Shown: positions 1 through 7,005 of the stretch, one piece after another
How the letters are laid out: each line of letters starts with the position of its first letter
How positions within the stretch are numbered: the first letter of the stretch is position 1
From: Micromonospora eburnea
GTDB lineage: Bacteria > Actinomycetota > Actinomycetes > Mycobacteriales > Micromonosporaceae
Length of the DNA: 64,000 nt
Direction of reading: 5' to 3'
NCBI RefSeq assembly: GCF_900090225.1
Contig: NZ_FMHY01000002.1
Location: 4,898,001-4,962,000, forward strand
Position numbers and translations under genes: made by a program
Notes under the pieces: generated by a model
Seen by the model: the letters and a program-made list of their open reading frames with translations, nothing else
Databases searched by the model: none
What the model was told of the DNA's origin: nothing

Positions 1-809
1 AGGCTGGCGGCCCGGGCGGCCTGGGCACATGCCCGGTCGGGATTGCCGTTGACGTTGGCCCAGATCGCCTGGCGGATGAGGATCTGCGCGGTCAGGTCCG
101 GATGTCCGGCTGCTTCGTGCAGTGCGTCGGCGAACAGCTTGTCGCCGTTGTACAGGTGTTGTCCGCCTGAGTCGATCAGGGCGATGAGAGCGTTGACGCG
201 GTTGGCGGGGCTGCTGTCGTGGTGCAGGACGAGGCGGACGGCAGCCTGGCCGCGGGGCAGGTCGCCGTTGTGGGCGGCGTCGCGGACGGCGGTCAGCGCC
301 CGTTCGGTGAGCAGGTCGGCGTCGGCCTTCGGGGTGCGTTCGGCGGCGAGCAGAGAGAGCTCGGCCGCTAGTGCGGGTTCTCCGCGCAGCCGGGCGCGGG
401 CGGCGGCACGGTCGGCGCGGTCGGCCGACTGCGGGTCGTTGGTGTCGGCCGCCAGCGTGGTGTGACGGTCGCGGCGGATGCTGTCGCGGCTGGCTTCGGC
501 CAGGCGGGCGTGCAGGAGCCTGCGTGTGGCGACTGGCGGTCGGGCCGCGAGTTCGGCGCCGATCGCGGAGGCGGCGAACCGGATCTTCCCGTCGGCCTGC
601 CCGATGTTGATCAGTCCGGCTGCCTCGGCCTCGGCTAGGAGGTTCTCGGCGGGCGGGCCGGCGAGGCGGCTCAGCAGTTCGCGGTCGGGTCGGTCGTCGA
701 GTGCGGCGACCGTCAACAGTTCCTGAACTTCGGCCGACACAGTGCCCAGCCATTCGTTCACCAGTCGGCGGGCGGCCGGCGGCAGGACTAGGTCGTCTAC
801 GGCAAGGGG
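1..809 (-). pseudogene. Truncated LuxR-family/AAA regulator (middle part, both ends missing)
   Basis: An uninterrupted minus-strand frame runs from a stop at 810-812 to the left edge of the window. Its product reads like the post-ATPase winged-helix and TPR-like part of large LuxR-type (MalT/SARP-like) regulators: a segment resembling LPPAARRLVNEWLG, then LLTVAALDDRPDRELLSRL, then Ala/Leu/Arg-rich helices including LYNGDKLFADALHEAAGHP. There is no plausible start codon before the homologous part. The first GTG lies inside it, so the ATPase domain has been lost on the 5' side. The C-terminal LuxR HTH would lie beyond the window. The break is next to transposase remnants, which suggests truncation by insertion or deletion. 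Family assignment is by recognition only. Confidence 0.6.
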
Positions 810-1040
810 TCACTTGTGTGACTGCTCCGAACTCACAGCGGGCAGCGGAAGCGGCGTGTCCGCCACCGGTAACCGACGGGCGGGCATCGACGACACGTGG
901 ACCGCCCGGGAACGGCGGAGTAGACGGGTCCGACCCAGGGCTTTGAGGTGGTGATCGGTCGAGGAAGGTGAGACGAGGTCAACCCCGACGCCAACTGCCC
1001 ACGCCCTACCGAGGCCGCCAGGTCAGACGGACCGAGGGGC

Positions 1041-1229
1041 GTGGCGACACCGCCCGACGCAGCCCGCCGGCGGGGGCACTTCCCGACCGAGCAGGCCGCG
1101 ATGAAGGCCCTATACCTCGTCGTTCAGCAGAAATGCCGGGGCGGCGGGAGTATCACCGGCCGGGTCTACGGTTGGACCAAGGCCCTCAACGCCCTGATCC
1201 TCGCCTACGGCGACCGGATCACCATCTAA
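1041..1229 (+). pseudogene. IS256-family transposase, C-terminal remnant
   Basis: A 62-residue frame carries the typical C-terminal signature of IS256/Mutator-type transposases: RRRGHFPTEQAAMKALYLVV, then a Gly-rich turn, then GWTKALNALILAYGDRI. The DDE catalytic core, about 340 residues upstream in a full-length enzyme, is absent. The sequence before 1041 does not continue the family. The stretch just after the stop (to about 1275) may hold the old right inverted repeat, but no partner copy is present, so the element ends cannot be set. It is a dead scrap within the insertion-sequence debris at the left of the window. Confidence 0.7.
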
Positions 1230-1291
1230 CAACCTCGATCACACCACAGGCCCAAACACGGAAACCGACATACTCCCTCGCCCGAACCTTC

Positions 1292-1435
1292 TCACGCGTT
1301 GACCCAGTTACCCAACGTCGCGTCATGGATCCCCGGATCACGGGCCACGGCCGCGATCGGCTTACCAGTCTCGATCACCATCTGCACAGCCTCGACCTTG
1401 AACTGCGGGCTGAACCGACGACGCTGCTCGGGCAT
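1292..1435 (-). pseudogene. IS3-family OrfA (HTH) N-terminal remnant
   Basis: Forty-seven codons start at an ATG at 1433-1435 with MPEQRRRFSPQFKVEAVQMV, then IETGKPIAAVARDPGI and end with LGNWVNA. This is the helix-turn-helix N-terminus of the small IS3-type transposase subunit, which is normally around 100 residues. A stop follows immediately after NWVNA, so the second half of OrfA and all of OrfB (the DDE subunit) are missing. It faces the IS256 scrap. It cannot transpose by itself. Confidence 0.7.
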
Positions 1436-1607
1436 GGACTCATCCTCTCAACTCGGAGGACATGTCCAGGATCCTTGGTACACCTCAATCTGATCAGGAC
1501 GGGTCCGGGAGGACACGTGGGGGCGGCTCTGCAATCCAGCGCGGCCGACCCGAACCCCGAGATCGACACTTCGGAAAAGTTACTTCCCGGACCCGCCAAC
1601 CCCCAGC

Positions 1608-1737
1608 CTAGAACAACCCTCGCCGCAGCCTCTCCGCCTCCACGATTGCCACGGCCAGTCCGGCCTCGGCCAGCCGGCCCGGCCGCCACCTCGCCGCCCG
1701 GGCCGGCGCCGATCACCACCACGTCAAAATTCTGCAT
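1608..1737 (-). pseudogene. Pyridine nucleotide-disulfide oxidoreductase, N-terminal fragment with frameshift
   Basis: From an ATG at 1735-1737 the product starts MQNFDVVVIGAGPGGEVAAG, the GxGxxG FAD-binding fold of the lipoamide dehydrogenase/mercuric reductase family. Shortly after this glycine motif the good frame shifts: the other frame reads RLAEAGLAVAIVEAERL, which is the expected next part of the Rossmann fold, and ends at TAG 1608-1610. Only about 43 of about 470 residues remain. The redox CxxxxC motif is gone. It is evidently a broken remnant within the insertion-sequence graveyard. Confidence 0.6.
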
Positions 1738-2046
1738 GCCTGGATGCTCGTCACGGCAGGCACCCGATCGCCCCGGGGTGCCCCTGGTCCTGCACCCTGG
1801 GGTGCCCGGTGAGCCCGGGCGGGGCGGCCCCGGGCGTGCGGAGGGCCGGAATGTCCTGCCCAGGGTCTCTCCCAGGGGCGGTCGGCCGGTACGGGCGATC
1901 AGAGTGACTCCGGTAGCCGGAAAGCTGAAAGAAAGTGGGCGTGCATGAAGCGGTGTGTGAATAGTTCCCAGCGAAGGAACAGGCAGGCCAGCCGAAACCG
2001 CGGCCCGGCTGCTCATCGACACCTTGTCGCGCGCGATCCAAGACCG
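1738..2046. other. Non-coding stretch downstream of the ABC-F gene
   Basis: About 310 bases between the oxidoreductase remnant and the ABC-F stop codon. It contains two near-identical copies of GGGGTGCCC about 25 bases apart (around 1775-1805). A minus-strand open frame crosses it but shows no recognisable family or ribosome-binding site. I see no clear terminator for the ABC-F operon here. Confidence 0.3.
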
Positions 2047-3654
2047 TCAGATGTTCAGGTTTCGGCGTTGATGCATGCGCCCGTCCCTGTCGAGTTCGAT
2101 GACCGTGTCGACGCCGATCCGCTCGAGGAACGCGAAGTCGTGGCTGACGATGAGGAGCGCTCCGCGGTACGCGTCGAGAGCTTCCGCGAGCTGTTCGACG
2201 CTGGCGATGTCGAGGTTGTTCGTCGGCTCGTCCAAGACCAGCAGTTGAGCCGGCGGCTCAGCCAGGAGGAGCCGTGCGAGGGAGACGCGGAACCGCTCGC
2301 CGCCGGAGAGCGTGCGAAGCGGCCGATCGACGCTGTCGCCACGTAGGAGTAGGCGGGCGAGTTGGTTGCGGATCGTACCCGCCGGTGTCCCCGGCGCTAC
2401 CGCTTGCACGTTCGACATAGCGCTGGCGTCGTCATCGAGCCCGTCGAGACGCTGCGGAAGGTAGCCGACCAGCTCTGTCACCAGGCGCCCGTGCGGTCGA
2501 TCGGGGGTAGGAGCCGTGCCGTGCACGAGCTGTTCGATCAGAGTCGACTTTCCGGTGCCGTTGGCGCCGACGAGCGCGACTCGCTCCGGCCCCTGGATCA
2601 CGATGGTGCGGTCCTGGTCCTCCAGCTCCGCGAGGCGCCGTCCGCGCGGGACGTCGGGATCGGGCAGGACGAGATGGATGTGTTCCTCTTCGCGGACGCG
2701 GGCATCCGCAGCGTCGACGGCGGCTTGGGCCGCCTGAACCTTGTCGTCGAGCGTGGAGCGCAACGAGCCCGCCGATGCCTGAGCCTTGCTGGCGCGGTTG
2801 CCGGCCAGGATCTTCGGGATGCCACCGTCCCTCTGGGTCTTCTTCGCGGTGCGCTCCCTGCGCGCTAGTTTCGTCTCGGCCTCGACACGCTGCCGCTTTT
2901 CCACCTTGAGCGCCTGCTGAGCCGACCGCGCAGCCTGGACCGCCGCCGCTTGCTCCTGCTCCTGATGTTCCTTCCACGCGCTGTAGGGGCCGCCGAAGGT
3001 GTCGAGCGTGCCACCGTAGAGCTCGGTGGTGTTGTCCATGTGCTCCAGCAGCTCGAGGTCGTGGCTGACCACCACGAGCGTTCCGGGCCACTGGTCGACG
3101 AGCTCGGCGAGCTTGGCGCGCGTGGGCCGGTCGAGGTTGTTGGTGGGCTCGTCGAGGAGGGTGATCGGGGTACGGCGGATGCGCAAGCCGGTGATCGCGA
3201 TGAGCATCGCCTCCCCGCCGGAGACCTCGGCCACGCGACGGTCGAGGTCTGCGGCGGCGAATCCGATCTGGTGGAGAGCCTCGTCGGCGCGGGATTCGAT
3301 GTCCCAGGCGTCTCCGATGGTGTCGAAGTGTCGCTCGTCGACGTCGCCGGTCTCGATGGCCCTCATCGCGGCGATGATCCCGTCGATTCCGAGGAGTTCG
3401 GCGATCGTCGTCTCGTGCCGGAGCGTGAGCGTCTGCGGTAGGTATCCGACCTCACCGATGGTGTCGATCTGCCCGGCGGTCGGCCGCAGGACGCCTGCAA
3501 TGAGCCGAAGCAGGGTCGACTTCCCGGCGCCGTTGCGGCCGATCAGGCTGGTACGGCCAATGTCAAACGTGCCGTTGGCGTCGGAGAGCGCAACGGCCCC
3601 GTCCGGCCATTCGAAAGTCAGATCGCGGAGTGTGATCGCGGACTTCGTAGACAT
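2047..3654 (-). CDS. ABC-F family ATPase, probable ribosome-protection factor
   Basis: A 535-residue soluble protein with two ABC cassettes and no membrane segments, which defines the ABC-F family. Cassette 1 has Walker A GRNGAGKST near residue 38, signature SGGEAML and Walker B LLDEPTNNLD. Cassette 2 has GANGTGKST, LSGGERFRV and LVLDEPTNNLD. Each has an SHD switch. Between them is a charged Gln/Ala/Lys/Arg-rich helical linker (about residues 230-320), the part that reaches the peptidyl transferase centre in ABC-F proteins bound at the E site. It is the last gene of the L32-Cfr-ABC-F operon, starting 27 bases after the cfr stop with a purine-rich AAAGAAGAG ribosome-binding site. Family knowledge plus context indicate antibiotic resistance by drug displacement. 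A translation-factor role similar to EttA cannot be excluded. Confidence 0.85.
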   Translation of the reverse strand: MSTKSAITLRDLTFEWPDGAVALSDANGTFDIGRTSLIGRNGAGKSTLLRLIAGVLRPTAGQIDTIGEVGYLPQTLTLRHETTIAELLGIDGIIAAMRAIETGDVDERHFDTIGDAWDIESRADEALHQIGFAAADLDRRVAEVSGGEAMLIAITGLRIRRTPITLLDEPTNNLDRPTRAKLAELVDQWPGTLVVVSHDLELLEHMDNTTELYGGTLDTFGGPYSAWKEHQEQEQAAAVQAARSAQQALKVEKRQRVEAETKLARRERTAKKTQRDGGIPKILAGNRASKAQASAGSLRSTLDDKVQAAQAAVDAADARVREEEHIHLVLPDPDVPRGRRLAELEDQDRTIVIQGPERVALVGANGTGKSTLIEQLVHGTAPTPDRPHGRLVTELVGYLPQRLDGLDDDASAMSNVQAVAPGTPAGTIRNQLARLLLRGDSVDRPLRTLSGGERFRVSLARLLLAEPPAQLLVLDEPTNNLDIASVEQLAEALDAYRGALLIVSHDFAFLERIGVDTVIELDRDGRMHQRRNLNI

Positions 3655-3681
3655 GGTTGGTGTTTCTCTTCTTTCGTCCCG

Positions 3682-4800
3682 TCAGCTGTGGACAGGTGTG
3701 ACTGGGATCAGTTCGGTGTCGATGGGAGCGGCGACCGAAGGGGTCGCGGCGAGGTACTTGCCGTGGAGCTGCCCGCAGGCAGCGTCGATGCCGGTGCCGA
3801 ACTGGCGGCGCCTGGTCGCGTGCACACCCCGCACGGTGAGCCCGCGCACGAAGTCGTCCACTCGGTTGGAGGAGGGGGTGCGGTATTCCGGCGCCGCACC
3901 GACCGCCTCGTTGTAGCGGATGACGCTGACATGGAACAGCTCGGGTCGGGACCGCGCGTGGACCAGTTCGGCGAGAACGGCGAGGTGCTCGTCGCTTTCG
4001 TTGACGTCGGCGATGAGCAGATAGGCGAGGTAGACCTTTCGGCGGTTCGTGGCGGCATGCCGGTCGAGGATGTCGAGGTTCCACGTGAGCGGGAACCGTT
4101 CCTCGAGGGGAATGATGCGTGCCCGCTCCTGCGTGAACGGCGAGTGCACGGACAGGGTGATCGTCACCTGCGGGTGCTCGTCGACCAGGCGTGCCAGGTT
4201 CGGCGCGAACCCCACGGTCGACACGGTGACCCGACGTGCGGACATCCCCGCGTATCCGGCGTCGGTCAGCAGGGTGAGCGCGTCGAACACGTAGGGGTTG
4301 GCGAGCGGCTCTCCCATTCCCATGAACGCGACGCTCGCGGGCCTTGGCAGCCCTTCGCGGGTCCAGTGCGGGTGCATCACCTGCGCGACGATCTCGTCGG
4401 CGGTGAGATTGCGGACCAGGCCCACCGCGCCGGTCGCGCAGAAGGTGCAGCCCAGGCCGCACCCGGCCTGCGATGAGATGCACATGGAGTCCCATCCGGC
4501 TCGATAGTGCGAGACGACGGTCTCGATGCGGGCACCGCTGTCGGACGCGAAGAGCACCTTCTCGACCTGCTCGTCTCGCTGCACTTCCAACGGGGTCAGC
4601 GGATGCAGCCGCGGGCCAAACTGCTCTGCAAGATCGGCGCGCAGGCTGGCCGGCAGTGCGTGGACGTCGGCGAACGTCTCGGCCGTCGAGCTCTGCCACG
4701 CGGTGATGAGCTGGCGGAATCGGAACGCCGGGGCGCCGGTCTGCGCAAGATGATCGCAAATGCGCATCCAGCGGCTCCCCTTGGTGAGGACGGTGTTCAC
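3682..4800 (-). CDS. cfr-like: Cfr-family 23S rRNA (A2503-C8) methyltransferase, radical SAM
   Basis: 372 residues. It has the RlmN/Cfr radical-SAM cluster motif with cysteines at 114, 118 and 121 (GCGLGCTFCATG), the upstream conserved Cys107 in CISSQAG, and the C-terminal methyl-carrier Cys342 in IDAACGQL. Several segments match Cfr rather than housekeeping RlmN: EQVEKVLF, ETVVSHYRAGWDS, LTADEIVAQV, the HSPFTQER loop and RRRQFGTGIDAACGQLHGKY. Cfr methylates A2503 of 23S rRNA at C8, giving resistance to phenicols, lincosamides, oxazolidinones, pleuromutilins and streptogramin A. The GTG start at 4798-4800 overlaps the stop of the L32 gene as GTGA, so translation is probably coupled. C8 versus C2 specificity is an inference from sequence likeness. 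Confidence 0.87.
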   Translation of the reverse strand: MNTVLTKGSRWMRICDHLAQTGAPAFRFRQLITAWQSSTAETFADVHALPASLRADLAEQFGPRLHPLTPLEVQRDEQVEKVLFASDSGARIETVVSHYRAGWDSMCISSQAGCGLGCTFCATGAVGLVRNLTADEIVAQVMHPHWTREGLPRPASVAFMGMGEPLANPYVFDALTLLTDAGYAGMSARRVTVSTVGFAPNLARLVDEHPQVTITLSVHSPFTQERARIIPLEERFPLTWNLDILDRHAATNRRKVYLAYLLIADVNESDEHLAVLAELVHARSRPELFHVSVIRYNEAVGAAPEYRTPSSNRVDDFVRGLTVRGVHATRRRQFGTGIDAACGQLHGKYLAATPSVAAPIDTELIPVTPVHS

Positions 4801-4982
4801 GAGTCACCGCCCTTGGGAGGAACGACCTCGCGACCCCGGTAGAAGCCGCAGTGCTGGCAGGCGCGGTGCGGCGGCGTGGGCTTGCCGCAGGCGGGATTCG
4901 TGCAGGTGGTGAGCGCCGGAGCGCTGGTCTTCCAGTGGGCGCGACGGTGGCGGGCTCGGGAACGCGACGTGCGGTGCTGCAT
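4797..4982 (-). CDS. rpmF: 50S ribosomal protein L32 paralogue
   Basis: 61 residues matching L32: a basic N-terminus (TSRSRARHRRAHWK), SAPALTTC, then a zinc ribbon and GFYRGREVV at the end. The ribbon cysteines are 27, 32, 42 and 45. The first pair is spaced CX4C (CTNPAC) instead of the usual CX2C; the second is CX2C. The family's usual MAVPKRK start is replaced by MQH. The start ATG at 4980-4982 has a GAAAGG site about 8 bases upstream. L32 sits in domain II/V of the 50S near the peptidyl transferase region. Its place as first gene of an operon with Cfr and ABC-F suggests a resistance-associated or alternative L32, not the housekeeping copy. That is an inference, since the housekeeping copy is not in the window. 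Confidence 0.8.
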   Translation of the reverse strand: MQHRTSRSRARHRRAHWKTSAPALTTCTNPACGKPTPPHRACQHCGFYRGREVVPPKGGDS

Positions 4983-5318
4983 GGCAATGGCCTTTCGTGA
5001 GTGGTTGTGGCTGCCAGCGGAGCTGGCGGGACAACCGACCACGGGCCGTGAGCCGATGCAGCGAGAGATTCGACCGGACCTGCCGAGGCGCCATCCACCT
5101 GCGGCGTCAGGCCGCTGCCCGGGTGACGGGCGATGGACGGATGAGTACGGAGGGGATCGAAGTCGCGCGTTCGCAGGCACGCACTCTGGACCGAGGTCGG
5201 TGCGGTGCGAACGTGCCGGCGAGGTTCACGCAGGGATGTCGACGCCCGGGGTGGGCGGACTCGCGCTGCGTTAGGGGAACGATCATTCACCGATGCGGAA
5301 GCTGCCCGCACGAGTGAA
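4983..5318 (-). other. Long untranslated leader of the rpmF-cfr-ABC-F operon
   Basis: About 335 bases separate the upstream stem-loop from the L32 start. No reading frame here resembles a known protein on either strand. Such a long leader downstream of an upstream ORF fits regulated transcription read-through. A second internal promoter cannot be excluded. Confidence 0.4.
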
Positions 5319-5340
5319 AGCCACCGGCAGTTCGGTGGCT
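5319..5340 (-). promoter_or_regulatory. Candidate attenuator stem-loop at the upstream ORF stop codon
   Basis: On the minus strand AGCCACCG pairs perfectly with CGGTGGCT around a 6-base loop, followed by TTCACTCG. The last two bases of the upstream ORF's TAG stop are the first two of the left arm. A ribosome held at the end of that ORF would cover the arm and stop the hairpin forming, the arrangement expected for antibiotic-induced attenuation. The U-tract is short, so termination strength is uncertain. Confidence 0.55.
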
Positions 5341-5368
5341 AGATTCTGTCGACCTCAATCATTCCCAT
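5339..5368 (-). CDS. Leaderless upstream ORF (9 codons), candidate regulatory leader peptide
   Basis: ATG at 5366-5368 to TAG at 5339-5341 encodes MGMIEVDRI. The predicted transcription start, about 7 bases after the -10 box, falls on or next to this ATG, so the ORF would be translated leaderlessly. A second in-frame ATG lies two codons inside. Its stop codon abuts the stem-loop. Short leader ORFs of this kind control many macrolide, lincosamide and ABC-F resistance genes through drug-stalled ribosomes. Its translation is inferred. Confidence 0.5.
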   Translation of the reverse strand: MGMIEVDRI

Positions 5369-5375
5369 GTCACCC

Positions 5376-5404
5376 ATCGTATCAGCCCATGATCGTCCGC
5401 CCAA
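5376..5404 (-). promoter_or_regulatory. Sigma-70-type promoter of the rpmF-cfr-ABC-F operon
   Basis: On the minus strand a -35-like TTGGGC (5399-5404) and a -10 TACGAT (5376-5381) are separated by exactly 17 bases. The expected start is near 5369, directly at the leader ORF. It is the only good promoter-like pair I found upstream of the operon. Confidence 0.5.
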
Positions 5405-5416
5405 ACGCACCCGGGG

Positions 5417-5447
5417 GCGGGGAGGGGTTCTTCCACCCCCTCCCCGC
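5417..5447. terminator. Strong GC hairpin separating ISL3 remnant from the cassette
   Basis: GCGGGGAGGGG pairs with CCCCTCCCCGC (11 bp) around a 9-base loop. It lies directly upstream of the operon promoter and would insulate the cassette from transcription coming from the ISL3 remnant. It lacks a U-tract, as is common in actinobacteria. Confidence 0.5.
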
Positions 5448-5631
5448 ACACGTGGGCTTACTGCGCGTCCGTCGCGCGGCGGTCGCGATTCATGAGCCCC
5501 TCCCTCAGACTCGGCTGGCCGCGTCCGTCGGGTGAGCGCTTGACCAACTCAGTGTTGAAGCAGGACGCTGCACCCACTCTGACCTGCAGATACGAGAACC
5601 CGCAGGTGGAGGCGGGTGCAGTTGAGCGCCG

Positions 5632-6165
5632 GTGGCGCCACACGTGCTCATCGACGCCGATCGCGTTGACGCCGTCGAGCCGGTGAGGGTCGTCGATCAA
5701 GGTCCGATTGCCTTCGGCGCAAGGACGGCGTCGTTGGCGGTGCTCCACGCCACCCCGAGTCTCTCGGCGACGCGGGCAACAGTCAGATGCTGGACCACGA
5801 TCCCTTCCAGCGCCCAACGCAACCCGCGACGCGAGAGCTTCGCCCGCGGCTCGGCGGCCGTTGTGGTGTCTTGGCGCCACGCGTGCCCGCAGTCGGCACA
5901 TCGGTAGCGGCGCACGACGACCTCGAGCATTGTGGGTCGCCAACCCAGCGGTTCGTGCGCCAGGCGCCGGACGACGGTGTCCCGCGGATTGCCCTCGCAG
6001 CCGCAACGTCGGCACCACTGGTCCGGTTCGACAACGCGGCAGGCAAGAACCGCGCGGTCGGGTTCGAGCCGCTGCCCGGTGACGACGAGGCCGAGCTCGT
6101 CGAGGCGGCAGAAGGGTGGTCAGATCAGCGCAGGCAGAGCCCGCAGCAAAGGTAGCGTCGTGCAC
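5632..6165 (-). pseudogene. ISL3-family transposase, frameshifted and 3'-truncated
   Basis: From GTG 6163-6165 the product begins like ISL3 transposases (…ACADLTTLL). About 15 codons in, the reading shifts to another frame that gives FCRLDELGLVVTGQRLEPDR, a zinc-binding CRRCGC…CADCGH part and an HTH (LTVARVAERLGVAWSTANDA). Near 5712 a second shift restores the first frame, giving LIDDPHRLDGVNAIGVDEHVW, the start of the DDE domain. Homology ends at about 5632 and the rest of the catalytic domain is missing. The following open frame, to a stop at 5458, has no recognisable content. Two single-base changes of opposite sense plus a deletion make it inactive. Confidence 0.75.
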
Positions 6166-6189
6166 GTGGTCTGCAGGTGCCTTGGAGCG

Positions 6190-7005
6190 TCAGCGTCCTC
6201 TGCGCATGTAGGCGCGGAGCGACAGCGGGGCGAAGATCACCAGTAGCGCGGCCGACCAGAGCAGGACGGTGGTCACCGGATGTGCGAGTGGCCAGGCTAC
6301 GTTTCCGGACGGGGCGCCCGGGTTGCCGAACAGCTCCCGGGTGGCGGCGGTGAGCGCGCTGACCGGGTTCCAGTCGGCGAGGAAGCGCAGCCAGCCCGGC
6401 ATGCCGTCGGTTGGGACAAACGCGTTGGACAGCATCGTGAACGGCAGGCCCAGCGGCACCATGGCGTCGGCGACCTGGTCGTTCTTCACCGCCAGGCCCA
6501 CATAGACGCCCACCCAGCTCAGCGCGTACCGCAGCACGATCATCAGCAGGAACGCCTGGGCCGTGGGGATCAGGCCGCGGTGCGGCTGCCAGCCCACCAG
6601 CAGGCCCGTGCCTATCATGATGGCCAGCATCAGCAGGCCGGTCAGCAGGTCGGCGCCGGTCTGCCCGAATGGCACCGCCAAGCGCGCCATCGGCATGGAG
6701 CGGAACCGGTCCATCACACCGCGGGAGGCGTCGCTGGCCGTCCGCGTCATGACCCCCAGCCACGCGGAGAAGGTGACCATCGCGAACAGGCCTGGCATGA
6801 GGTACTCGCGGTAGTCGCCACCGGGCACCTGGATCGCGCTGCCGAAGACGTACCCGAACAGCACCACCATGATGGCCGGGAAGATCAGCGCGGCGACAAT
6901 CTGCCCAGGTTCTTGCCGCAGCCGTCCCAGCTCGCGGCCGATCAGGGTCAGCCCGTCGGTGAGCGTCCAGCGCAGGCGACTCGGCGTTGAGGTGAGGGTG
7001 GTCAT
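6190..7005 (-). CDS. drrB-like: ABC-2 type transporter permease, DrrB family
   Basis: 271 residues with about six hydrophobic segments (for example near residues 37-60, 110-165 and 230-262) and the ABC-2 permease layout of daunorubicin exporters: an N-terminal amphipathic part, a loop rich in QVPGGDYREYLMPGLF, and a motif around FTMLSNAFVP in the penultimate helices. It forms the membrane half of a drug exporter with the upstream ATPase, whose stop overlaps its start by 4 bases. The pair is divergent from a TetR-type repressor gene with shared operators, so export is likely induced by a substrate of that repressor. The substrate is unknown. Confidence 0.85.
   Translation of the reverse strand: MTTLTSTPSRLRWTLTDGLTLIGRELGRLRQEPGQIVAALIFPAIMVVLFGYVFGSAIQVPGGDYREYLMPGLFAMVTFSAWLGVMTRTASDASRGVMDRFRSMPMARLAVPFGQTGADLLTGLLMLAIMIGTGLLVGWQPHRGLIPTAQAFLLMIVLRYALSWVGVYVGLAVKNDQVADAMVPLGLPFTMLSNAFVPTDGMPGWLRFLADWNPVSALTAATRELFGNPGAPSGNVAWPLAHPVTTVLLWSAALLVIFAPLSLRAYMRRGR

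Noticed and set aside
1375..2022. 215-codon minus-strand ORF covering several remnants
   Set aside because: It merely runs through the oxidoreductase fragment and non-coding DNA in one frame; only the part from 1,737 downward matches a family and that part is frameshifted.
1945..2046. Plus-strand frame reading ETAARLLIDTLSRAIQDRQMF
   Set aside because: Looks like a possible protein end but is too short and has no recognisable family.
5458..5631. Open frame after the ISL3 homology
   Set aside because: No similarity to transposases or other proteins; it is simply read-through to the next stop.
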